Shown: positions 1 to 8,187 of the stretch, one piece after another | Layout: every line of letters begins with the position of its first letter | Numbering within the stretch: the first letter of the stretch is position 1 | From: JBDSZL01 sp039925145 | Lineage (GTDB): Bacteria; Acidobacteriota; Vicinamibacteria; Vicinamibacterales; SCN-69-37 | NCBI GenBank assembly: GCA_039925145.1 | Contig: JBDSZL010000061.1 | Span: forward strand, 62,001-126,000 | Reading direction: 5' to 3' | Length of the DNA stretch: 64,000 nucleotides | Notes under the pieces: model-generated | Told to the model about the DNA's origin: nothing | Database searches by the model: none | What the model saw: only the letters and a program-made list of their open reading frames with translations | Translations under genes and position numbers: made by a program

Positions 1-1
1 G

Positions 2-304
2 CTGTCCCGTGACATGGCGGCCCGCAACCACTATCCCGCCATCGACGTCCTGCGCAGCGTCAGCCGGACCATGCCCGATGTGACCACGACAGACCATCGC
101 GCTCGGGCCGCTCAGGTGCGTGAATGGCTCGCGACCCTGGCCGACAGCGATGACCTGATCAATGTCGGGGCCTACGTCGCCGGCACCAACGCCCGCATCG
201 ACACCGCCATCGCGCACCGGGAGGCCGTCAACCGCTTCCTATGTCAGCCAGCCGACACCGATGTCCGGCTGGCCGACGCTCTAGCCGATCTCCACGCGCT
301 CTGA
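2..304 (+). CDS. fliI: FliI, flagellar export ATPase (3' end only)
   Basis: This is the C-terminal 100 residues of the flagellum-specific ATP synthase that powers type III export at the base of the flagellum. The reading frame is open from base 2, and the first visible residues (LSRDMAARNHYPAIDVL) match the conserved FliI/FliF1-beta-like segment that precedes the C-terminal helical domain. The Walker motifs lie to the left of the window. The gene is followed one base after its stop by fliJ, the usual partner gene, which supports the call. The ATG at base 14 is internal and not the start. Confidence 0.9.
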   Translation: MSRDMAARNHYPAIDVLRSVSRTMPDVTTTDHRARAAQVREWLATLADSDDLINVGAYVAGTNARIDTAIAHREAVNRFLCQPADTDVRLADALADLHAL

Positions 305-305
305 G

Positions 306-767
306 ATGCCGACGTTCAGGTTTCGCGCGTCGGTAGCGCTCGACCTGCGCCGCAAGGAAGAGGCATCGGCGCTTGCCGCACGAGCCCTCGCGCAGGCCCG
401 GTTTCACGAGCTGCAAAGCGCAATCGCCGCCGCGCGCGAGGACCAGGACCGAGCCCGCGCCGACCTGACAACGCTTGAACGGCAGGGAACCGAGGTGGGC
501 ACCCTCTTATGGCACCGGAATTGGAATACCAGGCTGACAGCCGCGATCGAGCGGTTGCAGCGCGAGCTCGACGAACGCGCAAACGATCTGCGCACTGCTG
601 AAGAAGCCTGGCGCGAGGCCCGCCGCCGACGGCTGGCGCTGGAGCGCATGAAGGAACGCGCGTGGGAGCGGCATCTGCGCGCTGAGGCTCATCAGGAGAT
701 GACCGAGATGAACGAACTGGCCCGCATCCGCTACGTGATGCCTGACACCTGGAGACACGAATCGTGA
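306..767 (+). CDS. fliJ: FliJ, flagellar export chaperone
   Basis: A 153-residue protein that is almost entirely charged alpha helix, rich in Glu, Arg, Ala and Leu, as expected of the FliJ coiled coil. FliJ sits in the FliI hexamer and couples ATP hydrolysis to the FlhA gate. The sequence itself is weakly conserved in this family, so the call rests on size, coiled-coil character and position directly after fliI and before flgD. The start ATG follows the fliI stop; the end overlaps the GTG of flgD by four bases. Confidence 0.85.
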   Translation: MPTFRFRASVALDLRRKEEASALAARALAQARFHELQSAIAAAREDQDRARADLTTLERQGTEVGTLLWHRNWNTRLTAAIERLQRELDERANDLRTAEEAWREARRRRLALERMKERAWERHLRAEAHQEMTEMNELARIRYVMPDTWRHES

Positions 768-1066
768 GCACCAACTCGGTGGCACCTGCGGCGACGGCGC
801 CGGCCACATCCTCTCTGTCCGCCCTGGCGCCCACGAAGGAGCCGCTCGGCAAGGACGCCTTTCTCTCGCTGCTCGTCACGCAGCTGCAGCATCAGGATCC
901 GCTTGATCCACAGGACAACAGCGAGTTCCTGGCGCAGCTGGCCCAGTTCAGCTCGCTCGAGAGCTTGCAGACCATGAAGGAAGACATCGGCGCTCTGCGC
1001 AAATTATTCGAAGCAGGATTGACCGGCGCGGACGCCGGCACTTCCGGCTCCGATGGAGGTGTGTAA
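764..1066 (+). CDS. flgD: FlgD, hook assembly scaffold (short form)
   Basis: FlgD caps the growing hook and directs FlgE polymerisation outside the cell. The 100-residue protein carries the conserved N-terminal core: KDAFLSLLVTQLQHQDPLDP followed by a Phe/Leu/Ser-rich helix (EFLAQLAQFSSLE). It stops there, so the C-terminal tudor/Ig-like half present in the roughly 230-residue enterobacterial protein is absent. Such short FlgD forms are known in other phyla. Start is GTG at 764 inside the fliJ stop; the stop TAA overlaps the flgE ATG, indicating translational coupling. Confidence 0.92.
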   Translation: MSTNSVAPAATAPATSSLSALAPTKEPLGKDAFLSLLVTQLQHQDPLDPQDNSEFLAQLAQFSSLESLQTMKEDIGALRKLFEAGLTGADAGTSGSDGGV

Positions 1067-2334
1067 TGTCAGTAGGATCGTTTTCCGCCAGCCTGTCTGG
1101 CCTCAACGCCAATCAACAGAAGCTGAGCGTCATCGGCAACAACCTGGCCAACCTCAACACCGTGGGGTTCAAGGCCAGCAACGTGAACTTCTCGGATCTC
1201 GTCAGCCAGTCAATCGGCGGCCCCAGCCAGGACCCGATGCAGGTCGGTCTCGGTGTGGCCACCGGTTCCATCAGCCCGAACTTCTCGCAGGGCGGCATCG
1301 AGAGCACGGGCATCTCGACGAACGTCGCGATTCAGGGCACCGGCTTCTTCATGGTGGGTGACGCGGCGCATCGAGCCTATAGTCGCGCCGGCAACTTCAG
1401 CTTCGACGCCACGGGGCAGCTCATAACGCCAGACGGCCACCCGGTTCAGGGCTACACGGCCACGAACGCAACGACCGGCGCGATCGACACGACCGGCCAG
1501 CCCACGAGCATCATCATCCCGCCCGGCGTTCTCCGCGCGCCTGTTCCGACGACGTCATTTGGCACGGCCCTCAATCTGGATGCGAGCGCCGCCGTCGGCA
1601 GCGTCTTCACCTCCTCAGTGCAGATGTACGACGCACTTGGGGTGACGCACGTGGCAACGGTCGCGTTCACCAAAACCGCCGCGGGCGCGTGGAATTACAC
1701 GATGACCGTCCCAGGTGCAGACGTCACCGGCGGCACGCCCGGCGTCCCCACGAGCGTCGCAACGGGCACACTGGGCTTCAACAGTCTCGGCCGGCTGTCG
1801 CAGGTCAACGGCGCAGCCGCCGCGGACGTGGCGATCACGAGCCCGGCATGGAAGAACGGCGCCGCGGCGATCAACTTCTCATGGGACCTGGTGGATGCCA
1901 ACAACACCACCACGATTACCGGTTACGCCGCGCCGTCGGCGACGGCGTCGACGACGCAGAATGGTTCGCCAACGGGTGCCGTCTCCAGCATCATCACGAT
2001 CAGCGCAGCCGGTGAGCTTATCGCGTCGTTCGGCATCGGCCGGACCGTCACGGTGGGTCAGCTCGCGATGGCCACCTTCAACAATCCGCAAGGGCTGGTG
2101 AAGCTCGGCACGAACCTCTACAGCGAAAGCGAAGCGTCAGGTATCCCGAGCATCGGTGTGGCCGGCACGGGTGGACGCGGCACGCTGATTGGCAGCGCGC
2201 TCGAGCAGTCCAACGTCGATATCGCCACCGAGTTCACGCAGATGATCCTGGCGCAGCGTGGCTACCAGGCGAACTCCAAGAGCATCACCGTCGCCGACGA
2301 GCTGCTCGTCGACACGCTGAACCTCAAACGTTAG
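1066..2334 (+). CDS. flgE: FlgE, flagellar hook protein
   Basis: FlgE builds the curved hook that joins rod and filament. The 422-residue protein has the N-terminal rod/hook motif (SLSGLNANQQKLSVIGNNLAN followed by NTVGFKAS), a variable Thr/Ala/Gly-rich middle that forms the surface domain, and the C-terminal helix with SNVDIATEFTQMILAQRGYQAN, which packs against the N-terminal helix. Size is close to the 400-residue family norm. It follows flgD with a TAATG overlap and precedes fliK, the hook-length ruler, so hook genes are grouped. Confidence 0.95.
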   Translation: MSVGSFSASLSGLNANQQKLSVIGNNLANLNTVGFKASNVNFSDLVSQSIGGPSQDPMQVGLGVATGSISPNFSQGGIESTGISTNVAIQGTGFFMVGDAAHRAYSRAGNFSFDATGQLITPDGHPVQGYTATNATTGAIDTTGQPTSIIIPPGVLRAPVPTTSFGTALNLDASAAVGSVFTSSVQMYDALGVTHVATVAFTKTAAGAWNYTMTVPGADVTGGTPGVPTSVATGTLGFNSLGRLSQVNGAAAADVAITSPAWKNGAAAINFSWDLVDANNTTTITGYAAPSATASTTQNGSPTGAVSSIITISAAGELIASFGIGRTVTVGQLAMATFNNPQGLVKLGTNLYSESEASGIPSIGVAGTGGRGTLIGSALEQSNVDIATEFTQMILAQRGYQANSKSITVADELLVDTLNLKR

Positions 2335-2348
2335 TTCCGGGACTCATC

Positions 2349-3896
2349 GTGGTGAATCTCGGTCAGCTGGTCGCGAGTATCAGACAAGGTGGAGACACCA
2401 GGGGTGCAGCCTCTGGTGCCCCACACGGCGCTGCGTTCTCGCTGTCGTTCCGGGCACTGGTCGGCACCTTGCTCGGCGACAACGGCGAGGCGACCACGGC
2501 CGACGCTTCGGCCTCGGACCCAGAAACTGCGACAGGCCCTGTTCAGAATTCGACTCCCCCGCTCGCGGCCGACCCGTTTTGTGTCGTGCCGCCGGCCGCC
2601 GCTCCGACTGTGCCCGCCCCAAAGACCGCTCAGACGGAGAACATCCCCGGCTGGGCGGTCGCCTCTCTCGCCCCGGAGGATCAGCAGAGCGAGAAGGACA
2701 CGCCGGTCGCCTCTCGGAGACCTGACAAAGAAAAAGAGACCTCGGCTCCGTCCACCGGTGCGGCCGAACCGCTGGCGGTGCCGCAGATCACACTTCCGGC
2801 CCCCGATCTCGCGCAGTTGCCGCGTGCGGTTTCTCCGGTCGTCGGTCGCGCTGAACATCATGACGCCGCGGCAGCCGACGGGGCGAGTGCAGGGCCAGTG
2901 TCGAGGACCGCCTCGAGAGCCATCGGCGACCAGCGGACCGACCCGCGGGTGTCCAGCGAGACGCCAGTCGACAGCCCAGCCCCTACGGTCGCCGGGCCGG
3001 ACGTGCCGCGGCAGACCGAGTGGCTCGAGTCTCGTCCGGCCGCCGTTGATATCGTGCCCGCACGGCATGACTCGTCAGCGGCACCGCTCGTCGATGCCGT
3101 CGAACTCTCCGTCGAGACTCGATCTGCCGCGAGCGCGAATGCGCCGTTGCCACAGCTTCCGACGGCCGCCGTCGAGGTCTTCGAGGACGCCGCCGTCGCC
3201 GCCGCGCTCAGGCCAATCGACGAGCCGTCCGCTCCCGCTCGGGCTGCCGCGATCGCAGCCGCGCGGATGCAAGGTCAGAATGGCGTGGCCGCTACCGCCG
3301 ATGACGTCGACACGCGAACGCCTTCTGCACAGCGACCGGTGAAGCCCGCCACCTCGGGAGTCACCGCCGAGCACGCGGCAAAGGCGAACGCCCCAGCCGC
3401 TCCATCCGGTGCGCCCCTCGTCATGCCGCACGTGGCCGCGCCCGCATTGGCCGCCGTCTTGACCGGCTCCGTCGTGGCGCCGTCGGTTGAATCACTCCAG
3501 ACCAGCGAAACCTTGCCCGACAGCACGGTTCTACAGATCGTGCGCGCGATTCGCCTTCAGGCGATGGGCAACGGCGGTGAGGCACGCATTACGCTCGAGC
3601 CCCGGCACTTCGGCGAGATGACGGTTTCGATTCGCGTCGAGCAGGGCCAGGTGACCGCCCGGCTCGAAGCCGAGTCGCCATTCGTCCGCGAGTGGCTGCA
3701 GAACAATCAGGGCGCGCTTCGTCATCAGCTGGCTGGCCAGCAGCTCACACTCGATTCGTTCGAGGTTGCCGAACCCGGCGAATCGAACCACGCGCGGCAT
3801 CGCGGTTCATCCGACAACCCACCGCCGCAGGACGGACGGCAGGGCCGTCGACCCCGAAGAGACCAGCCGCCGGCGCACTTCGAAGTCGTCGCCTGA
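2349..3896 (+). CDS. fliK: FliK, hook-length control protein
   Basis: FliK is the secreted ruler that measures the hook and switches export specificity through FlhB. The protein is 515 residues, starting at GTG 2349. Residues 1 to about 390 are low-complexity Ala/Pro/Thr/Ser/Val, the extended ruler part. From about residue 395 lies the conserved Flg_hook domain, with ARITLEPRHFGEMTVSIRVE, then VTARLEAESPFVREWL and the L-x-HQLAGQQL helix. A basic, Pro-rich tail ends the protein. The neighbours flgD and flgE support the call. Confidence 0.9.
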   Translation: MVNLGQLVASIRQGGDTRGAASGAPHGAAFSLSFRALVGTLLGDNGEATTADASASDPETATGPVQNSTPPLAADPFCVVPPAAAPTVPAPKTAQTENIPGWAVASLAPEDQQSEKDTPVASRRPDKEKETSAPSTGAAEPLAVPQITLPAPDLAQLPRAVSPVVGRAEHHDAAAADGASAGPVSRTASRAIGDQRTDPRVSSETPVDSPAPTVAGPDVPRQTEWLESRPAAVDIVPARHDSSAAPLVDAVELSVETRSAASANAPLPQLPTAAVEVFEDAAVAAALRPIDEPSAPARAAAIAAARMQGQNGVAATADDVDTRTPSAQRPVKPATSGVTAEHAAKANAPAAPSGAPLVMPHVAAPALAAVLTGSVVAPSVESLQTSETLPDSTVLQIVRAIRLQAMGNGGEARITLEPRHFGEMTVSIRVEQGQVTARLEAESPFVREWLQNNQGALRHQLAGQQLTLDSFEVAEPGESNHARHRGSSDNPPPQDGRQGRRPRRDQPPAHFEVVA

Positions 3897-3908
3897 CAGG
3901 AGCTCGAT

Positions 3909-4151
3909 GTGATCAACACCTTCAATCTCGACAAGGCCAGCGCCTCCGCCCTTGCTCCTCTTGTCGAGCAAATCGCAAAGCGGGCCGATGCCAACAAGGA
4001 CGGCAACGTCTCGACAAGTGAGTTCGCGCAGTTCCTCACCGACCTGCTCACCAGAACCACGGCCGCGACGAGTCGAACAGTTGAACGCGACGTTCCCGCG
4101 AAGCCACTGGGCCCCGACGCCGTTGCCCGCAACCTGGACATCACGAAGTAG
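3909..4151 (+). CDS. Small EF-hand-like protein in the flagellar operon
   Basis: An 80-residue predicted protein of unknown function, starting at GTG 3909. Residues 27-38 fit a canonical EF-hand calcium loop: D27, N29, D31, G32, N33, S35 and E38 occupy the liganding and glycine positions, with helix-forming sequence on both sides. It has no signal peptide or membrane segment. It lies 12 bases after fliK and 33 before fliL, on the same strand. I know of no standard flagellar gene with an EF-hand at this place. Calcium binding is inferred from the loop only. A single EF-hand could dimerise, or the match may be a dockerin-like or degenerate loop. Confidence 0.65.
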   Translation: MINTFNLDKASASALAPLVEQIAKRADANKDGNVSTSEFAQFLTDLLTRTTAATSRTVERDVPAKPLGPDAVARNLDITK

Positions 4152-4184
4152 CGCCCGCGCGCGTTCGTCAGAGGTCACCCAGTC

Positions 4185-4676
4185 ATGGAAGAACCACAAC
4201 TCACCCCCGTCGCCGCGCCTGCACCGGCACCACGAGTCAAGGGCGGGCTCGTGAAGAAGCTGGCCGCCGTCACCGTTCTCCTCATCGTCGCCGCTGGTGG
4301 AGCGGCGTGGTGGTGGATGGGTGGAACGGCCCATGCTGCCGCCGAAGAGCCAGCACTCGAAGAGCGCGGCGTGCTTCCGTTCCAGCCGTTCCTCGTGAAT
4401 CTCGCCGACGACGGCGGGAACCGGTTCCTGAAGACGAACATCGAGCTGGTGCTCGCGAGCGCCGAAGAGGCGAAGCACGTGGAGGAGACACCGGTGCTCG
4501 TCAGCCATCTTCGCTCGGCCATTCTGGAGATCCTGACGCAGCAGTCTGCTGCGGCTCTTGTGACCCCGCAGGGGAAGGACGCGTTGCGCAAGGCCATCAA
4601 GGACCGTGCAACGCCGCTCCTGCCGCATCAAAAGGTGATGGATGTCCTCTTCTCCGAATTCGTTGTCCAGTTCTGA
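4185..4676 (+). CDS. fliL: FliL, basal-body-associated protein
   Basis: FliL is an inner-membrane protein that rings the stator and supports torque. This 163-residue protein has the expected layout: a short cytoplasmic N-terminus, one membrane helix at about residues 27-44 (KLAAVTVLLIVAAGGAAWWW), then a periplasmic domain containing PFQPFLVNLADDGGNRFLKT and ending KVMDVLFSEFVVQF, both FliL signatures. The 3' end overlaps the next fliN-like gene by 35 bases. In enterobacteria fliL is followed by fliM; here fliM is about 8 kb away. Confidence 0.92.
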   Translation: MEEPQLTPVAAPAPAPRVKGGLVKKLAAVTVLLIVAAGGAAWWWMGGTAHAAAEEPALEERGVLPFQPFLVNLADDGGNRFLKTNIELVLASAEEAKHVEETPVLVSHLRSAILEILTQQSAAALVTPQGKDALRKAIKDRATPLLPHQKVMDVLFSEFVVQF

Positions 4677-4944
4677 TCCAGCCGTCGCCGCGCCGAGTCC
4701 GCTGGACTGGGTGATGGACGTGCCGTGTCCGGTGGACTTCGTGCTCGGCACCGCAACGGTCAAGGTGCGCGACTGCGCGCAGTTTGCCCCGAACACGATC
4801 GTGAAGCTCCGTCAGCAGGCGGGCTCTGATCTGGAAGTGCGCGTCGGAGGCGTACCGCTGGCCAGCGGCGACGTCGTCATCGTCGACGATAACGTCGCGC
4901 TTCGGCTGAGCCGCATCCTGTCGCCGGGACGGGAGACGGCGTGA
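4642..4944 (+). CDS. FliN-like SpoA-domain protein (first copy)
   Basis: A 100-residue protein with one SpoA (FliN/FliM C-terminal) domain, from about residue 22: MDVPCPVDFVLGTATVKV, a VKL strand, then GVPLASGDVVIVDDNVALRL. FliN-type proteins form the bottom of the C-ring switch and help dock export substrates. A second and more typical FliN is encoded at 13840-14190 after fliM, so this copy may be a specialised C-ring or export-cup component. The start at 4642 lies inside fliL and has AAAGGTG upstream; ATG 4714 is a shorter alternative. The stop overlaps the GTG of fliO. Confidence 0.8.
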   Translation: MSSSPNSLSSSDPAVAAPSPLDWVMDVPCPVDFVLGTATVKVRDCAQFAPNTIVKLRQQAGSDLEVRVGGVPLASGDVVIVDDNVALRLSRILSPGRETA

Positions 4945-5291
4945 TTCCGTTCCTGATCGCGCAGGCCGGGATGGTCGGATCGGGAACGCCCGATCTCGTG
5001 CCGTCGCTCTGGCGTGTCGTCGGAGGACTCGCCGTCGTGCTCGCGCTTCTGGCCGGGCTGGCCTGGGTTCTACGTCGGAGCTCGCTGCTGAAACGGGGTG
5101 CCGGCGGCTTCAGCGTTGAATCCGCATTACAGCTGGGCGAGCGGCGTTCGCTGGTGGTGGTCACGATCGAGGGACGGAGGCTGCTCCTCGGCCTCGCCCC
5201 GAACTGCGTCGCTCTGGTGACGGAGCTTGGGGCGCGCCCGGCGTTCGAGGCCGCGGTGACGCAGGCCCTCTCCAAGGAATTGCCGTCATGA
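4941..5291 (+). CDS. fliO: FliO, export-gate assembly protein
   Basis: FliO helps assemble the FliP-FliQ-FliR export core. The 116-residue protein has one membrane helix at about residues 27-45 (VVGGLAVVLALLAGLAWVL) followed by a small cytoplasmic domain with the FliO pattern ALQLGERRSLVVVTIEGRRLLLG. Start is GTG in a GTGA overlap with the preceding gene, and the end overlaps the fliP ATG, so it is embedded in the fliOPQR run. The family is poorly conserved; position and topology carry much of the weight. Confidence 0.85.
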   Translation: MIPFLIAQAGMVGSGTPDLVPSLWRVVGGLAVVLALLAGLAWVLRRSSLLKRGAGGFSVESALQLGERRSLVVVTIEGRRLLLGLAPNCVALVTELGARPAFEAAVTQALSKELPS

Positions 5292-6061
5292 TCGGCCGCG
5301 TCCGCGTCACCGCCGCGGCGAGCCTCGCCTTGATGGCGCTCGTGCCGGCGGCGGCATTCGCACAGCGGGCAGCGACAGCCGCCACGGCTGCGGCGGCGCC
5401 GCAGAACCTCTCGGTCCAGATCAACGGCCTCGGCGCCGTGTCGGCACCTCTGCAAATTGTCCTGCTGCTGACACTGATCAGCTTCGTCCCCGCGATGCTC
5501 GTGATGATGACCTCGTTCACGCGCATTGCCATCGTGTTCCATTTTCTGCGGCAGGCCATTGGCACGCAGGAAATGCCTTCGAACCAGATGGTGATCGGGC
5601 TCACCCTCTTTCTGACGGCCTTCATCATGGCGCCGACCGTCTCCCGTATCCACGACGCGGCCATCGCGCCGGCCATGGCGGGGCAAATCGACATTCCAAC
5701 GGCGCTCGATCGCGGCGCCCCGCCGTTGCGCGAGTTCATGCTGCGGCAGACACGCGAGGCGGACCTGGCGCTGTTCACCGAGCTGGCGCACCTGCCCAGG
5801 CCCGAGAGCGCCCAGGCGCTCCCCATGACCGTCGTCATCCCGGCATTTGCGATCTCGGAGCTGAAGACCGGGTTTCAGATGGGCTTTTTTCTGTTCGTGC
5901 CGTTTCTGCTCGTGGACCTCGTCGTGTCCACCACGCTCCTGTCGATGGGCATGATGCAGCTGCCGCCGATGATGATCTCGCTGCCGTTCAAGGTGCTCCT
6001 GTTCGTGATGATCGACGGTTGGAATCTGCTGGTCGGATCGCTCGTTCGGAGTTTTCTCTAA
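5288..6061 (+). CDS. fliP: FliP, flagellar export gate protein
   Basis: FliP is the main subunit of the export channel in the MS ring. The 257-residue protein starts with a cleavable-looking signal peptide (hydrophobic stretch ending AFAQ near residue 22), followed by four membrane helices. Diagnostic sequences include FVPAMLVMMTSFTRI, the conserved ELKTGFQMGFFLFVPFLLVD and QLPPMMISLPFKVLLFVMIDGW. Length and order fliO-fliP-fliQ-fliR are standard. Confidence 0.96.
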   Translation: MIGRVRVTAAASLALMALVPAAAFAQRAATAATAAAAPQNLSVQINGLGAVSAPLQIVLLLTLISFVPAMLVMMTSFTRIAIVFHFLRQAIGTQEMPSNQMVIGLTLFLTAFIMAPTVSRIHDAAIAPAMAGQIDIPTALDRGAPPLREFMLRQTREADLALFTELAHLPRPESAQALPMTVVIPAFAISELKTGFQMGFFLFVPFLLVDLVVSTTLLSMGMMQLPPMMISLPFKVLLFVMIDGWNLLVGSLVRSFL

Positions 6062-6079
6062 CTTTCGCCCGGGGTCGTC

Positions 6080-6349
6080 ATGTCAGAGGCACTCGTACTC
6101 GGCGTCGTCCGCGAAGCCATCCAGACGGCGGCGGTGATCTCCCTTCCGATGCTGCTCGTGGGCCTTATCGTGGGCGTGCTCGTCAGCATCCTGCAGACGG
6201 TCACGTCCATCCAGGACAACATCCTGGCGTTCATTCCCCGAGCCGCCGCGATCTTCGTGGTGTTCGCATTCACGTTCCCCTGGATGCTGCGTGTCGTCAC
6301 CGGCTTCGCCGGATCACTGTTCCACCGTCTGCCTGAACTCGTGCGATGA
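6080..6349 (+). CDS. fliQ: FliQ, flagellar export gate protein
   Basis: An 89-residue membrane protein with two hydrophobic helices, matching FliQ in size and sequence (VLGVVREAIQTAAVISLPML, then VGVLVSILQTVTSIQDNILAFIPR). FliQ surrounds the FliP/FliR pore in the flagellar type III export gate. The start ATG has no strong Shine-Dalgarno but follows fliP by 18 bases; the end overlaps the fliR ATG by four bases. Confidence 0.95.
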   Translation: MSEALVLGVVREAIQTAAVISLPMLLVGLIVGVLVSILQTVTSIQDNILAFIPRAAAIFVVFAFTFPWMLRVVTGFAGSLFHRLPELVR

Positions 6350-7104
6350 ACGTCGCCAGCCTCGCGGCCTTCGGGCTGCTGCTCGTGCGCCCCGGAGTGC
6401 TGGTCATGGGAACGTCGTTGCTCGGTGCCGGGCACGCACCCGCACCCGTCCGGATCGGGCTCACGGTGCTGCTCGCGCTGGTGCTGGTGCCGTTTGTGGT
6501 GCTGCCGCTGAACCTTTCGGTGGGTGAACTCGCGATTGTCATCGTCCGCGAACTCGCCATTGGCCTGGCACTGACGATGGCGATTCAGATTCTGCTCGCG
6601 GGCGCGGAGTTTGCGGGACACTTCGCCGGTTACCAGATCGGGCTGTCGCTTGGCTCGCTCATCGACCCACAGAGCGGCGTGCGTAACAACGTGCTGGCCA
6701 TCCTCTACGCGAACGTCGTGCTGGTGATCTGCTTCGCCTCCAACATGCACCACCAGTTGCTGCGCGCGCTGGCAGAGTCCTACCAGCGTCTGCCGGTGGG
6801 CCTGGGCGGCCTGCCCACCGACAGCCTGACCACGAGCGTCGCGCACATGCTTGGGAACGTCTTCGTCATCGGCGTGAGGATCGCCGCACCGGTCATCATG
6901 GTTCTGCTGCTCGTAGAGCTCGCGCTCGGGCTGCTTGCGCGGGTCGCCCCTTCGCTCAACGTGACCACCGCTGGTGCGCCGATTCGCGCCATCGTGGGAT
7001 TGCTCGTCGTGGCGGCATCCCTGAATGCCCTCCCCACGCTGATCGGCCGCTATGTTCCGACGTTGCTTCGAGTGGCGGCGGAGACGGCGCAGGCGTTTCG
7101 CTGA
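6346..7104 (+). CDS. fliR: FliR, flagellar export gate protein
   Basis: FliR completes the FliP5-FliQ4-FliR1 export core. The 252-residue, six-helix membrane protein has typical stretches such as PVRIGLTVLLALVLVPFV, GAEFAGHFAGYQIGLSLGSL and DPQSGVRNNVLAILY, and the C-terminal VGLLVVAASLNALPTLIGRY region. It overlaps fliQ and is followed six bases later by flhB, a pair that works together and is sometimes fused. Confidence 0.95.
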   Translation: MNVASLAAFGLLLVRPGVLVMGTSLLGAGHAPAPVRIGLTVLLALVLVPFVVLPLNLSVGELAIVIVRELAIGLALTMAIQILLAGAEFAGHFAGYQIGLSLGSLIDPQSGVRNNVLAILYANVVLVICFASNMHHQLLRALAESYQRLPVGLGGLPTDSLTTSVAHMLGNVFVIGVRIAAPVIMVLLLVELALGLLARVAPSLNVTTAGAPIRAIVGLLVVAASLNALPTLIGRYVPTLLRVAAETAQAFR

Positions 7105-7110
7105 GGCACG

Positions 7111-8187
7111 ATGGCACATCAGGCAGCCGGCGAACGCACCGAGAAGCCCACAGCGAAACGGCTGAAGGAGGCTCGCGAAAAGGGCCAGGTCGCGCGCAGC
7201 CGCGACCTCTCCGCGTCGCTCTCACTGGCCGGGGTGACGCTCGCCCTCGGCTGGTTCGCTCTGCGGCTGGCGACGCTCGTCAGTGAGCGGCTGGCGACCG
7301 GCCTGGCGACGCTGTCGGATCAGGCGCACGTGCAGATTGTACCGGCTGGACTCGCCGGCTTGATTTGGGCGGATGCCGGGCTCCTCGCCCGCACCGTGGG
7401 TCCTCCGGCCATGGTCGCGGCGGCCGTGTCGGTCGCAGCGAGCGTTGCGCAGGTCGGATGGTCCTACTCGCCCAAGGCACTGCAGCTCAATTGGGGACGA
7501 CTCAGCCCAAGCCAGGGTTTCAGTCGCTTCGCTCCGCTGCAAACCCTGCCAGAGCTCGGCAAGGCGCTGATCGGTATGACCGCCGTGGGCGCCCTCTGCT
7601 ATTTCTTCGTCCGCGAGTTCTACGACAACGCACCTTTTCTGATGGCGATGTCACCCCTCGAAGCCGTCCGCTTCGGGTGGCAGCGCGTGTGGAGCCTGCT
7701 CTGGCGTTCGAGCCTCGCGCTCACGGCTCTGGCCGGACTCGACTATCTCGTTCATTACTTCCGGACGATGTCGCAATTGAAGATGACGCGCAATGAAGTG
7801 CGCGACGAAGCGAAGTCGCAGGAAGGCAACCCCGAGATCAAGGCGCGCGTCCGGCGCATCCAGCGCGACATGGCTCGGCGCCGCATGCTGCATGCGGTGA
7901 AGACCGCGACAGTGGTCGTGACCAACCCGACGCACTTCGCCGTGGCGCTCACCTACCGGCGCGAAGACATGTCGGCGCCGGTGCTGGTTGCCAAGGGACA
8001 GGATGAACTTGCCGCGCGCATCCGCGCGATGGCCCGGGCCCATAACGTGCCTCTCGTCGAGAACGTCGCGCTTGCACGCGCGCTCTACAAGTCCGCTGAA
8101 GTCGGCGAGGCCATTCCCGCGGCTCTCTTCGGAGCCGTGGCTGAAGTTCTTGCCTACCTCGTCCGGCTCAAGCAGCTGATTCTGTGA
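7111..8187 (+). CDS. flhB: FlhB, export specificity switch
   Basis: FlhB is the membrane protein that changes the substrate class exported once the hook is complete. The 358-residue protein begins with the family signature EKPTAKRLKEAREKGQVARS, has four membrane helices, and carries the autocleavage site NPTH at about residues 272-275, followed by FAVALTYRREDMSAPVLVAKG. FliK, its regulator, is in the same block. The stop overlaps the flhA start. Confidence 0.96.
   Translation: MAHQAAGERTEKPTAKRLKEAREKGQVARSRDLSASLSLAGVTLALGWFALRLATLVSERLATGLATLSDQAHVQIVPAGLAGLIWADAGLLARTVGPPAMVAAAVSVAASVAQVGWSYSPKALQLNWGRLSPSQGFSRFAPLQTLPELGKALIGMTAVGALCYFFVREFYDNAPFLMAMSPLEAVRFGWQRVWSLLWRSSLALTALAGLDYLVHYFRTMSQLKMTRNEVRDEAKSQEGNPEIKARVRRIQRDMARRRMLHAVKTATVVVTNPTHFAVALTYRREDMSAPVLVAKGQDELAARIRAMARAHNVPLVENVALARALYKSAEVGEAIPAALFGAVAEVLAYLVRLKQLIL

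Noticed and set aside
2331..3068. A 245-codon minus-strand frame under fliK
   Set aside because: Lies over low-complexity FliK coding sequence; its Gly/Arg-rich translation shows no family.
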